DNA of 10,140 nucleotides from an uncultured Clostridia bacterium (GTDB lineage: Bacteria; Bacillota; Clostridia; Christensenellales; UBA1242): positions 1 to 10,140 of the forward strand of contig CANQQH010000029.1 in NCBI GenBank assembly GCA_947625955.1, in the 5' to 3' direction. This document shows, one piece after another, positions 1 through 9,200 of this stretch; the first letter of the stretch is position 1; every line of letters starts with the position of its first letter. The notes beneath the pieces were generated by a model. That model was not told the DNA's origin. It searched no databases and saw only the letters and a program-made list of their open reading frames with translations. The translations under genes and the position numbers were made by a program.

Positions 1-288
1 ACAGGTACGCCTGAGATTGCAAGAAAGAGTACGGCTATCATCAACGCCAGCCAATACTCGCTCATCTTCGCGCTTGCTCCTCACGATATCAACGACCTTG
101 TTGCGCTCTATGAAAAAGCTGGTCAAATCAACGAAAAAGAGCAAGACACCATCACAACCAACCCTCGTGGAAAGGCATTCTTCATGACCGGTCCATATTC
201 AAGAACAAATATCGACATCATCGTTAACGATAGGGTTCGCGATTTGTTCGAAAACAAAGATTACAAGTCTATTTATAGAGACGACTAA
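1..288 (+). CDS. VirB4/TraE-like type IV secretion ATPase, C-terminal end (5' truncated by window)
   Basis: The open frame begins before the window, and its last 95 codons end in TAA at 286-288. The visible residues resemble the C-terminal part of VirB4/TraE/TraC conjugation ATPases. A segment reading STAIINASQYSLIFALAPHD is followed by a short helix with a Leu/Tyr pattern (DLVALYEKAGQINEKE). Then comes a Gly-containing strand (PRGKAFFMTGP) and a last segment ending in VRDLFENK. In that family this stretch follows the last nucleotide-binding motifs, and the Walker A and B boxes would lie upstream, outside the window. VirB4 proteins are hexameric cytoplasmic ATPases that power substrate transfer and pilus or channel assembly. 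The two large membrane proteins downstream fit this role. Family assignment rests on a short C-terminal fragment, so another member of the FtsK/HerA-type ATPase group cannot be excluded. Confidence 0.72.
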   Translation, partial: TGTPEIARKSTAIINASQYSLIFALAPHDINDLVALYEKAGQINEKEQDTITTNPRGKAFFMTGPYSRTNIDIIVNDRVRDLFENKDYKSIYRDD

Positions 289-320
289 ACAAAACAACTA
301 GCAAACTCCAAAAATCAACC

Positions 321-327
321 AAAGGAA
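321..327 (+). promoter_or_regulatory. Weak, distant Shine-Dalgarno candidate for the 1980-residue gene
   Basis: AAAGGAA is the only purine-rich SD-like element with usable spacing before the ATG at 343, and at about 15 bases that spacing is long. A second AGG at 339-341 lies too close to the ATG to serve. No GTG or TTG lies in frame upstream, and the next in-frame ATG (370) has no SD at all, so 343 is kept as the start with moderate certainty. The contrast with the strong site before the next gene suggests weaker or coupled initiation here. Confidence 0.3.
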
Positions 328-342
328 AAGCAAAGAATAGGA

Positions 343-3300
343 ATGACCAACTTCATTTTCAAACTTAATATGCTTTTGTGTGGCAGAATCGGCGCTGCCT
401 CTTATTTGGGTGCCGACGGTGATGTTCAAAACACAATTGAAGCAACCGAAGCTGTTGGTCAATCTTTCAGCTTGATGTTTGATAGCCTTATTACTTTGGT
501 TGACAGGTTTATCTATACCATTTGCAACTTCATTCTCAATGTTATTGAACTCATGCAGTTTGTTTTCCAAACGTTCTTGGGAGTTTCAAATAACATTGAG
601 GACTATGTTGTTCTTGACAGGCGCAACCCGCTTGTCAGCTTCCTAACGAACGAGACCGTGCTCACGGCGTTTAGGAGCATTTTAGGGGTTGCGGTTGTTC
701 TCATCATCGTTTTCACAATCTATTCGATTATTCGCAGCGAATATAATATCGCTCTTGATGAAAATCTTGACGCGAACAACAAAAATCGTATCTTCGCCCG
801 CTCGCTTCGTTCCTTCTTCATTCTTGGAATGTTCCCACTATTCTTGCTCGTTGGCATAATCCTTGTCAACGCTATTCTTGCAGGCTTTAACGACATTCTG
901 CGTGGGAGAGAGAACACGACGATCGCCGGGCAGATTTTCACCACTAGCGCCTATTCCGCGAACAATTATAGGCGGTATGCCGATAATAACTCGCGGTTCC
1001 CGATAATAATCAATTTTGAAGACCCCTATGCGTCGGGGCTGATGAAAGGCTATTCAACAGAAGAGCTGAACAGAATCTATAAAAACTTCCAGCCAACTGG
1101 CAGAAAGATCTATGACCACTATGCAGATATGGACTTCGAAGGCTTTGAAAACACGGTCACATATCGCAATAACCGACTCTATAACCAGGCAACCTACAGC
1201 GGCTTTGAAAAGTTCGTTTGCACGCGTGAGCAATACTATGTTATGGCAGACTTCATCGACTATGCCGTGAAGACCAACCTCAAATACTATATCAAGAACA
1301 TGAAAGATGAAGATATCAACTGGAAGTATGTGTCCGACACTGTCTATAACAAAGACGAACAAACGCTCAAAATCACCTATAAAGACGCGTCGAACATCAA
1401 CAACGGCAAAGAGTACACCGTTATCTATTCGTCAACCGACAGCGACATCGCGACCCCAATTGGAGATGCTGTGAAGACAATCTCTGCACTCCTTGGCATT
1501 GGCGACTACGCTGACTACACTTTCAACGCGCTCAAACGCCTTGACGACACAATCAACGTTGTTGAGTGGAGTGGTGACAGCGTGCTTTTGAAGTTCTCAA
1601 ATGAATTTGTTTCAGCATATAGAAGCAACAGCGTGCAAAATATGATAAAAGTGCTTGAAACAAGCGCGTCTGACCAAGTTCTCCTCTATGAACTGGCAAG
1701 ATACAAGAATAATAATACCATAACTTGCACGATAGACGAGTTCCTTTCCGATGGCTTTGTTCTGCCAGTGAAGAAACTTGAAAAGAGAGAATATCGTGCG
1801 GAATTTAGCAGCTATATCACCTCTGATGAGCACTATGTTGTTTCGATAAACAACGATTTGTTTGTTGTTGAAAAAAGCCCTGAACTCAAAGACCGCGACG
1901 CCTATGGCGACCCATACTACACACTTGTTAAGTGTAACGCAGGAATGACTCTTTCTTCCTATAACGCCAGTGAGGCAGAGAACGACCCTGAGAATGTTTT
2001 GGCTGTTTCGGTGGGCGGCAAAAACATCTGCAACATGAAGAAAAACGACATGACTTTTGCAGATTGTCAAGTCTTCTTCCAAGACGGCAACTACCGTGGA
2101 AGCGATGGCACGCTTGTTCTTCACAAAGACCTGCTCTCGCCAGTTATCAAGCAAATGAGCTGGCCTCAAAAACTCATCAACGACCTTCAAGTTATATATA
2201 AAGATATCAACATCAACAACGAGATCGCAACGGGCAGATGGCTGACTCAAATGAGTGAGCTCTATCAACAACGCGCTGAGGGAAGTGGCGATAGTCCAAA
2301 CATCGCAACAACCCTTATTCATCCGCTGGGGCTCATCATGTCTGAGTTCTTCCTCAGCGACTTTGAAAGGATTGAAGATTTCAATCTCTATGGCTCGCTC
2401 ATGTTCGACTCGATCTACGACGAGGACACAGTTCGTGCGCTCATGGCAAGCATTGTTGGGGAAGAGAACTATTTCCAACTCAAATATGAACTCGAATATT
2501 TCACCGAAATCTTCAATGTTATGTTCGCGCCTGTGCTCGACGAGATTGCCTATAACGAAAACTTCCAGCTCCTGGATGGCAACGAGGCAAGCGTGAAGCT
2601 CTATACCTACAGGGCGTATCTCGCATCTTTGCTTCTCAGTGCGTCGGGCGCAAACTGGCTCTACGACACTGCCGTCACCTTGGTTGGTTCAAGCGACTTT
2701 GCTTATGATATCTTGGCAAAAGATAAAAATGACATAACTACTGGTGCATATAAGAAGTATAATGACCTTGATGGAAAATATAAAAAAGGCAAATTAAGTC
2801 TTGCCAATATTCTAGCAAGCCAAATTGAACTCTATAAGAGATACCATAATGAGGAAAATGGTGACAATGCCGTTTTACCTGAATATTTCACAGCACTCAG
2901 GAACTACATGGATGAAGAAACTGGGGGTAAAATATTTGATGGTGCCAGCGGTTTTAATTTCGAACAGATGCTGCAAAGCTGGGTGAGTGAAGAGGTAAAG
3001 GCAAAAGCATCAAACCAAGCGTACTATGAACTTTATAAAGCATATAACAAGGTGCTAGAATTTCAAAATAGTACTGATAAAGATATCTTTGAGCGTTGCA
3101 GGTCACTTTTGCAAGTGGTTGACGCATCAGTTTTTCAAACACCTTGGGAAAGCAAAACAACACTTTTGCAAGGAAATGACATTTTCGGCGTCGCTGACAG
3201 CCTCTATTTGACTGACTATCTCAAATCAACAGCAGATAATATTCTCGCTGATGCAAAAGAAATTCTTGGTGGTCAATATTCAGGACTTCAAAGTGCAATT

Positions 3301-6285
3301 GAGACCTATTGCGGGGAAATAAAGGCTTTTGCGCAAAGCAGAGCCTACTATTTGGAAGAAGATCAATCCTATAAGTTTGTTGGGCAAATGCAAGACCTTC
3401 TCGACACTGTGGAGATGTATAAAGACCAAATCATTAACCTTTTCAGAGAACGTAATCCAGATAGTAGTGAAAAGTCGTTAAATGAATTGCGAGAAAGCTT
3501 GATATATGACAATGCAGCGCGAGTTGTTAACAATGAAGATGCGACCAGAAGTGTCCTTAAAAAAGTATTTGGTGGTAAGCTCGACAACGAAACAGAAGAT
3601 TTCCTCGATCGTTACTATGAACTCTTCAATGGGCTATACAGAGCATATTTGAATGTTATGAGGCTCAACAGGTACTATATAACCTATGCAGCGAGCGCAA
3701 ACGCGCGCCTCAACTCAAACCCAATTAAGCTCGACGTCGTTGTTAACCGCCATCACTACACGGTTGGAACCAACTATACCATTGCCAAGTTTGTTGAATA
3801 TGTTCTCGGCTATGAAACACTTGTTGAGAGCGGCTATGAGCCTGTCTTCATTGAAAAGGACTACGCCGGGCTTGTTAGTGCAGTTGTAGAGGATTCTACG
3901 GGGGAAGGAAACGATGCAAAAGTTGTTAGTGTTAGCAGCTTCAATGTTTTGCAAGACTTCTTGTGCGGGCTTGGAAACATCAGCGCGCAAATCTATCAAA
4001 TGACCAACTTCACAAACCTCACAACCTCTGCGCACGATGAGATTTTGCTCGGCGCAATGCAAGATAGCGACGCAGCTGTTAACAAAGACATTGCAAAGAC
4101 CATGCTCGAAATGCTCATTAACAACGACTATTTGCCAGGCGATGTTATGATGGCGCTGTTTGATATAAGTCAAGATTCTGTTGCAAACTATTCAAACAAA
4201 AGCCTCAGCAATAATGAAATCATCAAGACTTTGGCTTTGGACGCAATTGACTACACGAAGTCTGCAACCCCAGTTGCTGCTGCTGACAGAAACACATATA
4301 ACAACGCAAAACTCAATGCGGTTCTCAGCTACCTCTTGCTTTCAGATAATGTTGTTGAAAATCCGGGTTATGTTGACTACTCGCGCTTAACTCTCAAAGA
4401 TGTTCGCCTCAAATGTTTGAAACTTCTTGCCGACTTTGAAGAGCAGGAAGGGGAAACAGTTGAGCAAAATCAAAAACGCTATATGGCTCTCTTCGCTCTT
4501 GCTTGCTCGGATTGGTTCACAAATGGCGGCACCGGAAACCTCGCCGAAAGTAATCTTGGAGCAAAAGACAATTCATGGTTAGAAGAAAGGCGCGAATTTA
4601 TTGTGAAGCTTGAACCAAATCGTTTGGCGCAAGCAACAATTTTGCGTTTGGCTGGGCTCGAAAACAGGCCATACACCGATCTTGTTCACGCTGAATACAC
4701 CATCGACTTCAACCGAAAGGGCTCGGATGAAGCGAACGGAAGCGTGTTCATCATCTGCACCTACGACACTGAAACCAGGGAATATATTCCTTTCATGATG
4801 AGTAATGTTAGGGGTGCGAATGGTGACAATATTCTTCCACCAGACGAGGACGGCGAAACTTGGGTCACCAAGTATAAAAATCGCAACTCCTTCTCCGAAT
4901 ACTATTCGGCTGAGGGTGATGAAAATGCTCCAATGTTCTATCCTGTTATTGCAAGGGGTATTGTTGACGGAAGTGGCTACCCAACGGCAATAAGAGAGAA
5001 CGAGGGATTCATTGAATTCTATCGTGACGATATTGTGATGCGCGAGGCTTCGAATGTTGGGCTTGAACAATACTATTTGTCGCCAAGCCAAATTCGAACT
5101 TCATATAACGTGTTATCGCTCGTTACAAACTCAATTTCAAAGTTGTTCACAGGCAAAACCTTGGTTGAACATCTTTCAAAGGTTCCTCGCTTCATGGCGC
5201 ACTCGGATCTTAACTTCCTCTATGGTGTTGACAGGGTGGTTGACGACTCACTTGAAAACGGCTACACAATCATGAGCTTTAATTTCGACGAAAGCGCCTG
5301 CGTTAAGATGGACAATCTCTATTCGCTCAAAGAAATGAGCATGCTTGTTTTGATAATTGGAACAGTTTCAATGCTTCTTGCTTTGTGGAAAGGTTTGTTT
5401 GGGGTTGTTCAGCGTGTGTTTGATATCACGGTTTACTTCCTCTTGGGACCTGTTGCAATCTCAACGCTGAACCTCAGCACAGATAGTTTCGACTCGAAAA
5501 CTAGCAGCGTTAATGAAAACACTTCGCAGATTTATGGCAACTGGAAGAACACGATGATTGCCAATGTTGTGAGCGTGTTTGCCTATGCGATTGGCTTCAA
5601 CATATTCTTTATCGTGGTGCCGGTCATAAGTCAAATGACGCTGTTTGACAGCATGGCATCCTTCGCGGCGCTTCCAGTGTTCAATAAAATTAGTGTTGGG
5701 TTCATAAACGAGGTTGCAAGGCTCATATTCCTGATTGCCGCATCCTACTTGTGCGTTGAGGCTCCAAAGATGTTTGCTAGCATGACGCAAACAACAAATG
5801 GCTTCGAAACTGGCGCCAACACTCTCAAAAACATCAAAAACACTATCAACTCGGTTGGCGATGTTTGGAGTGGACAGATGGCTCTCGACTCTGTTGCAAA
5901 CGCAAAGGAAGCAATGAAAAGCTTCGTTCCTGGCTCGCGTATTGCTGATGAAATTAAGGCAAGGAAGAAGCAATTTGAAGTTGTGAAAACCGAAAAAGCA
6001 ATCAAGGCTGCGGCAATGGCAAATGGTGTTCCACCAGATGTCGCAGATAAGGCGGCAAAGAAAGTTGCCGACGCAATGGTTGCAAAAGAAGGCGCCGAAA
6101 AAGCATACAAAGAAGAAAGAAATCAAGCAAGGGCTAATAGAAACGCCCAGCGACTTGAGGATAATGTTTCAGGAAGTGTAAACTACACGGCATCCCAAGG
6201 CCCATCAATGACTGCTGAGGAAAGAAAAGAATTTAAGCAAAAGAAGAAAGCAAATAAGAGAAGACCAAGAAGAAAAAGAAGATAG
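343..6285 (+). CDS. Giant VirB6/TrbL-like polytopic membrane protein with a ~1,480-residue external domain
   Basis: This protein has 1980 residues. Hydrophobic segments lie at about 44-80 (one or two passes), 112-131 and 158-182. The linker 132-157 carries five Arg/Lys, which places it in the cytoplasm. Residues about 185-1660 have no convincing membrane segment and are predicted outside the cell. A second hydrophobic block follows: about 1665-1682, 1695-1711, 1737-1762 and 1793-1812. It contains a QRVFDITVYFLLGPVAIS stretch resembling the Arg...Asp...Pro signature around the core helices of TrbL/VirB6 channel proteins. Residues 1817-1980 form a basic, Ala/Lys/Glu-rich, probably helical cytoplasmic tail ending in a Lys/Arg cluster. 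The gene lies 54 bases after the VirB4-like ATPase and 11 bases before a paralogue, so it is probably a channel component of a type IV secretion system. Most VirB6/TrbL proteins have several hundred residues; the extended VirB6 proteins of Rickettsiales are a precedent for a giant external domain. The external domain matches no family I recognise. About 12 cysteines are scattered through it. Bases 2701-3660 are AT-richer than their flanks. Family assignment is by topology and context, not by a database match. Confidence 0.68.
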   Translation: MTNFIFKLNMLLCGRIGAASYLGADGDVQNTIEATEAVGQSFSLMFDSLITLVDRFIYTICNFILNVIELMQFVFQTFLGVSNNIEDYVVLDRRNPLVSFLTNETVLTAFRSILGVAVVLIIVFTIYSIIRSEYNIALDENLDANNKNRIFARSLRSFFILGMFPLFLLVGIILVNAILAGFNDILRGRENTTIAGQIFTTSAYSANNYRRYADNNSRFPIIINFEDPYASGLMKGYSTEELNRIYKNFQPTGRKIYDHYADMDFEGFENTVTYRNNRLYNQATYSGFEKFVCTREQYYVMADFIDYAVKTNLKYYIKNMKDEDINWKYVSDTVYNKDEQTLKITYKDASNINNGKEYTVIYSSTDSDIATPIGDAVKTISALLGIGDYADYTFNALKRLDDTINVVEWSGDSVLLKFSNEFVSAYRSNSVQNMIKVLETSASDQVLLYELARYKNNNTITCTIDEFLSDGFVLPVKKLEKREYRAEFSSYITSDEHYVVSINNDLFVVEKSPELKDRDAYGDPYYTLVKCNAGMTLSSYNASEAENDPENVLAVSVGGKNICNMKKNDMTFADCQVFFQDGNYRGSDGTLVLHKDLLSPVIKQMSWPQKLINDLQVIYKDININNEIATGRWLTQMSELYQQRAEGSGDSPNIATTLIHPLGLIMSEFFLSDFERIEDFNLYGSLMFDSIYDEDTVRALMASIVGEENYFQLKYELEYFTEIFNVMFAPVLDEIAYNENFQLLDGNEASVKLYTYRAYLASLLLSASGANWLYDTAVTLVGSSDFAYDILAKDKNDITTGAYKKYNDLDGKYKKGKLSLANILASQIELYKRYHNEENGDNAVLPEYFTALRNYMDEETGGKIFDGASGFNFEQMLQSWVSEEVKAKASNQAYYELYKAYNKVLEFQNSTDKDIFERCRSLLQVVDASVFQTPWESKTTLLQGNDIFGVADSLYLTDYLKSTADNILADAKEILGGQYSGLQSAIETYCGEIKAFAQSRAYYLEEDQSYKFVGQMQDLLDTVEMYKDQIINLFRERNPDSSEKSLNELRESLIYDNAARVVNNEDATRSVLKKVFGGKLDNETEDFLDRYYELFNGLYRAYLNVMRLNRYYITYAASANARLNSNPIKLDVVVNRHHYTVGTNYTIAKFVEYVLGYETLVESGYEPVFIEKDYAGLVSAVVEDSTGEGNDAKVVSVSSFNVLQDFLCGLGNISAQIYQMTNFTNLTTSAHDEILLGAMQDSDAAVNKDIAKTMLEMLINNDYLPGDVMMALFDISQDSVANYSNKSLSNNEIIKTLALDAIDYTKSATPVAAADRNTYNNAKLNAVLSYLLLSDNVVENPGYVDYSRLTLKDVRLKCLKLLADFEEQEGETVEQNQKRYMALFALACSDWFTNGGTGNLAESNLGAKDNSWLEERREFIVKLEPNRLAQATILRLAGLENRPYTDLVHAEYTIDFNRKGSDEANGSVFIICTYDTETREYIPFMMSNVRGANGDNILPPDEDGETWVTKYKNRNSFSEYYSAEGDENAPMFYPVIARGIVDGSGYPTAIRENEGFIEFYRDDIVMREASNVGLEQYYLSPSQIRTSYNVLSLVTNSISKLFTGKTLVEHLSKVPRFMAHSDLNFLYGVDRVVDDSLENGYTIMSFNFDESACVKMDNLYSLKEMSMLVLIIGTVSMLLALWKGLFGVVQRVFDITVYFLLGPVAISTLNLSTDSFDSKTSSVNENTSQIYGNWKNTMIANVVSVFAYAIGFNIFFIVVPVISQMTLFDSMASFAALPVFNKISVGFINEVARLIFLIAASYLCVEAPKMFASMTQTTNGFETGANTLKNIKNTINSVGDVWSGQMALDSVANAKEAMKSFVPGSRIADEIKARKKQFEVVKTEKAIKAAAMANGVPPDVADKAAKKVADAMVAKEGAEKAYKEERNQARANRNAQRLEDNVSGSVNYTASQGPSMTAEERKEFKQKKKANKRRPRRKRR
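2701..3660 (+). other. AT-rich segment inside the giant gene (residues ~787-1106)
   Basis: Hand counts give about 38% G+C over 2701-3660 (363 of 960 bases). The preceding 300 bases (2401-2700) have about 49%, and 3661-3780 have about 50%. The left change is abrupt: the 60-base line from 2641 has 35 G/C and the line from 2701 has 18. The reading frame is unbroken. The encoded residues are rich in Lys, Asn, Tyr and Glu and include TTA and CTA leucine codons. The segment lies wholly within the predicted external domain and within the part that the downstream paralogue lacks. It may be a recombined or separately acquired module, or simply a region under relaxed composition constraint. Confidence 0.6.
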
Positions 6286-6290
6286 GGAGG
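6286..6290 (+). promoter_or_regulatory. Strong ribosome binding site fixing the start of the 1116-residue gene
   Basis: GGAGG lies six bases before the ATG at 6297. It directly follows the TAG stop (6283-6285) of the upstream gene, whose last G adjoins the site. The arrangement implies co-transcription, allows translational re-initiation, and makes 6297 a secure start. Confidence 0.85.
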
Positions 6291-6296
6291 AAGAAG

Positions 6297-9200
6297 ATGA
6301 GATTCTCGTTTTTAACAAATTTCTGCAATTCAATCGCATCAAAGATGATGGGAATCTCTTCTCTTGCTGCCATTAACTCAAACTCGTCTATTGAAAGCCC
6401 AAATAGTTTCTGGGGAACAGTTTGGCTTTTGATTAAAAACTCTGTTGCAGATTTGGGAACCACAATCTGGGAATTTATTGTAAGGCTCATCTATTTCGTT
6501 ATGAAGTGGGTGCTCACAGTCATAGACTTTCTCTTCATTTTCTGCCGACAGATGATTGGGCTCAACACGGAATTTAAGAGTCTTGACGAAATCACAAGCC
6601 AAGATCTGATTTTCAAGTTCGTTTTCAACGACACGGTTATTCGGGTCATCAAAGGAATGATTGGGCTTGCAATTGTTTTGATAATATTCTTTGGAATATT
6701 CGCAATCATAAAGTCCGAATACGACTTTGCGTCAAACGGCTCACCAAACTCAAAGAACAAAGTGTTTGCATCCATGCTCAAATCGCTATTTTTGCTCGTG
6801 CTTGTTCCCGTTATCAGCATTGGCGGAATAATCATGTCGAACGCGCTTCTCAAAACGCTCTATATGGCAACGGCGGGTGGGGCAGACACAACTCTTGGAA
6901 CGCAGATTTTTGTTGCCTCGGGCTATAACTCGCAGGCCTACCGGCTCTACGCCGATAATGATTTGAAGATTCCAATAACCTATAATTTTGAAGATGTGAA
7001 AGACACAGTTCCAATCAACTGGGCGGCAAACGCTGATGCTGGCGAACTTGACAAGGCTTATCAAGCGTTTAACGCCTCAGACGAATGGAACTTGGGTCTC
7101 ACAACTTTTGTTATGTTCCAAACCAATGGTTTTTCTCAAATGTCAACCATTGACGAGCTCGACGAGGCTGCAAAAGAGGCGGGCGGAGCTAGCTCATATC
7201 ATGGGCACTATGATATTGGCCTTTTCTCAAAGCGCGCAGAATACTATGTTATGGCAGATGTTATGGACTACGCTTTGAAGCAAAACAAGAAAATATATTT
7301 CAAAACGGCAGAAGAGGTTTATGAAAGCTACTATTCAGTTTATAACGACGCTTCGTTGCCAAGCAGCGTGAGAAACTCTTTGCCAAACTACATGCCAATT
7401 CAAAAAAATGACCAAAACACTTCATATAACTTTGAAGTTTCATATCTTGGCGACAATAAAGCAACTTCCTATTCGCATTTGGCGGGCACAAGAGACGAGG
7501 CAAATGGCGCAGTCTTCTTGGTTGCCGTTGAAAAGAATATAGATTTTGTTGACGTTGCTGGGGAAGAACAGCACAGAAGCTATTTCTATCCATTGATTTC
7601 GGGCGAAAACTTTTATAGCGACTACTATGGAAGAACAAGGCAGCTTGCCGTTGCAAAAGGTTTCTTTGATGAGGGCAGATACCCAACCGCGCTCAAAGAG
7701 GAAGACAATGCCGTTTTGTGCTATCGCGACAAGTTGAATATTCCAACGCTTGCAAACCTTTTTCCAATAATATCCTATGATGTTCCACCAGACGGAACAA
7801 CACGCAATCTTAATAACCTCATTATAAAGGGCGGGTTCAAGCTCCTGACAGGGGTTGACCCAGATCAAATCATCCCATATGTTTACTACTCATTCGATAT
7901 TTTCAACCTCTTCTCAAAAAAGGCGTATAATATCATGAGTATCGAAAACGGTGGCATTCATCTTGACTACTTTTTCAGCCAGAAGAATTTCACAATTGAC
8001 AACCTTTATGAACTGAAAGATTTCAATATCGTGATTTTGATATTCGCATGCGTCATTCTTCTTGGATTGCTGCTTCGCATGATGTTTGGTCTCGCTCGGC
8101 GCATTCTTGATATAACGCTGCTAGCGATAACGTATCCTGCCGTGCTTTCGACCTATCCGCTAGATAACGGCTCGCGATTCACTTCTTGGGTTTCAAGATT
8201 TGTTTCAAAGCTGCTGTCGGTCTATGGCATTGTTATTGGCATCAATATTGCGCTTTTGATTGCTCCAATCATTGATAGAATACAAATCATAACTCCAACA
8301 ATGATTGAGCAAAATCAACTCTTGAATATTCTGCCAACGGGGCTCACCGCAATGTGCCTCAATGCCTATGTTCACATCATGTTCACTCTTGTTTTGTTCA
8401 GCTCAATAAGGGGCTTCGCGGCAACAATATCTTCAATTGTTGCAAACGCAAAGGAACAGAACGACGACATCATTGCGTCTGGTGATCAGGTTGTGAAAGA
8501 CCTTGCCAAGATTCCAAAAGGTATTGGCTATGTTGTTTCAGGTCAAATCCTGTTTGACGCCGCGGGCAAGGCTTTTAAAGTTGCGCAGAACGCAGTTCCG
8601 GGCGGTGCTCTTGTTGCTGATATAATCTCGAAGAAAAAGCATAAGAACGACATGATGAAGCACGACCTAAAAATTGCAAAAGCCGAAGAAGAAGTTGATA
8701 AACTTGTTTATAAATACACGCATCCTGATGAGGATGAAGAAAAATCTGATAACGATAGTTCTAATAGCAGCGGCGGTAACTCAGGCGGCGGCAATAATGG
8801 GGGCGGTTCAGGTAACAGCTCCGGCAATGGCTCGGGCGGCGGCAATGCTGGTGGTAATGCAGCTGGCGGTGGAGCCGGTGGTGGAAGCAACCCAGGTCTT
8901 GGCATGAGAGACTATGTTGAACTTGGACGAGCTATGTTTGGAAAGACATCAAAAGAATTTCAACCTGCAAGAACAGCTGCTGATTTCCAATATAGGCCAA
9001 AAGAAAAGCAAGAAAATCCTTCCTTTGAAGACAATATCAGGGTGCACACATTCTCGGATGGTGCAAGATCGGTTAAGGATGGTGCCAAAGCAGTCAAGGA
9101 AAAAGCCGAAAAGAGGCGTGAAAAGAAAGCCGCTAAGAATGGTAATAGCGGACAATCGAATGGAAATTCACAGAACAACCAAAACGACGGTCAAAACTCA

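Noticed and set aside
286..345. The VirB4-like stop codon and the giant gene are in the same frame with no further stop between them, hinting at readthrough fusion.
   Set aside because: Eighteen intervening stop-free codons are easily chance. UAA is the least leaky stop, and no known readthrough context directly follows it.
1612..2478. A 288-codon open frame on the opposite strand within the giant gene.
   Set aside because: It lies wholly inside a better-supported gene, has no SD, and its translation lacks any coherent domain or membrane pattern. It is a shadow of biased codon use.
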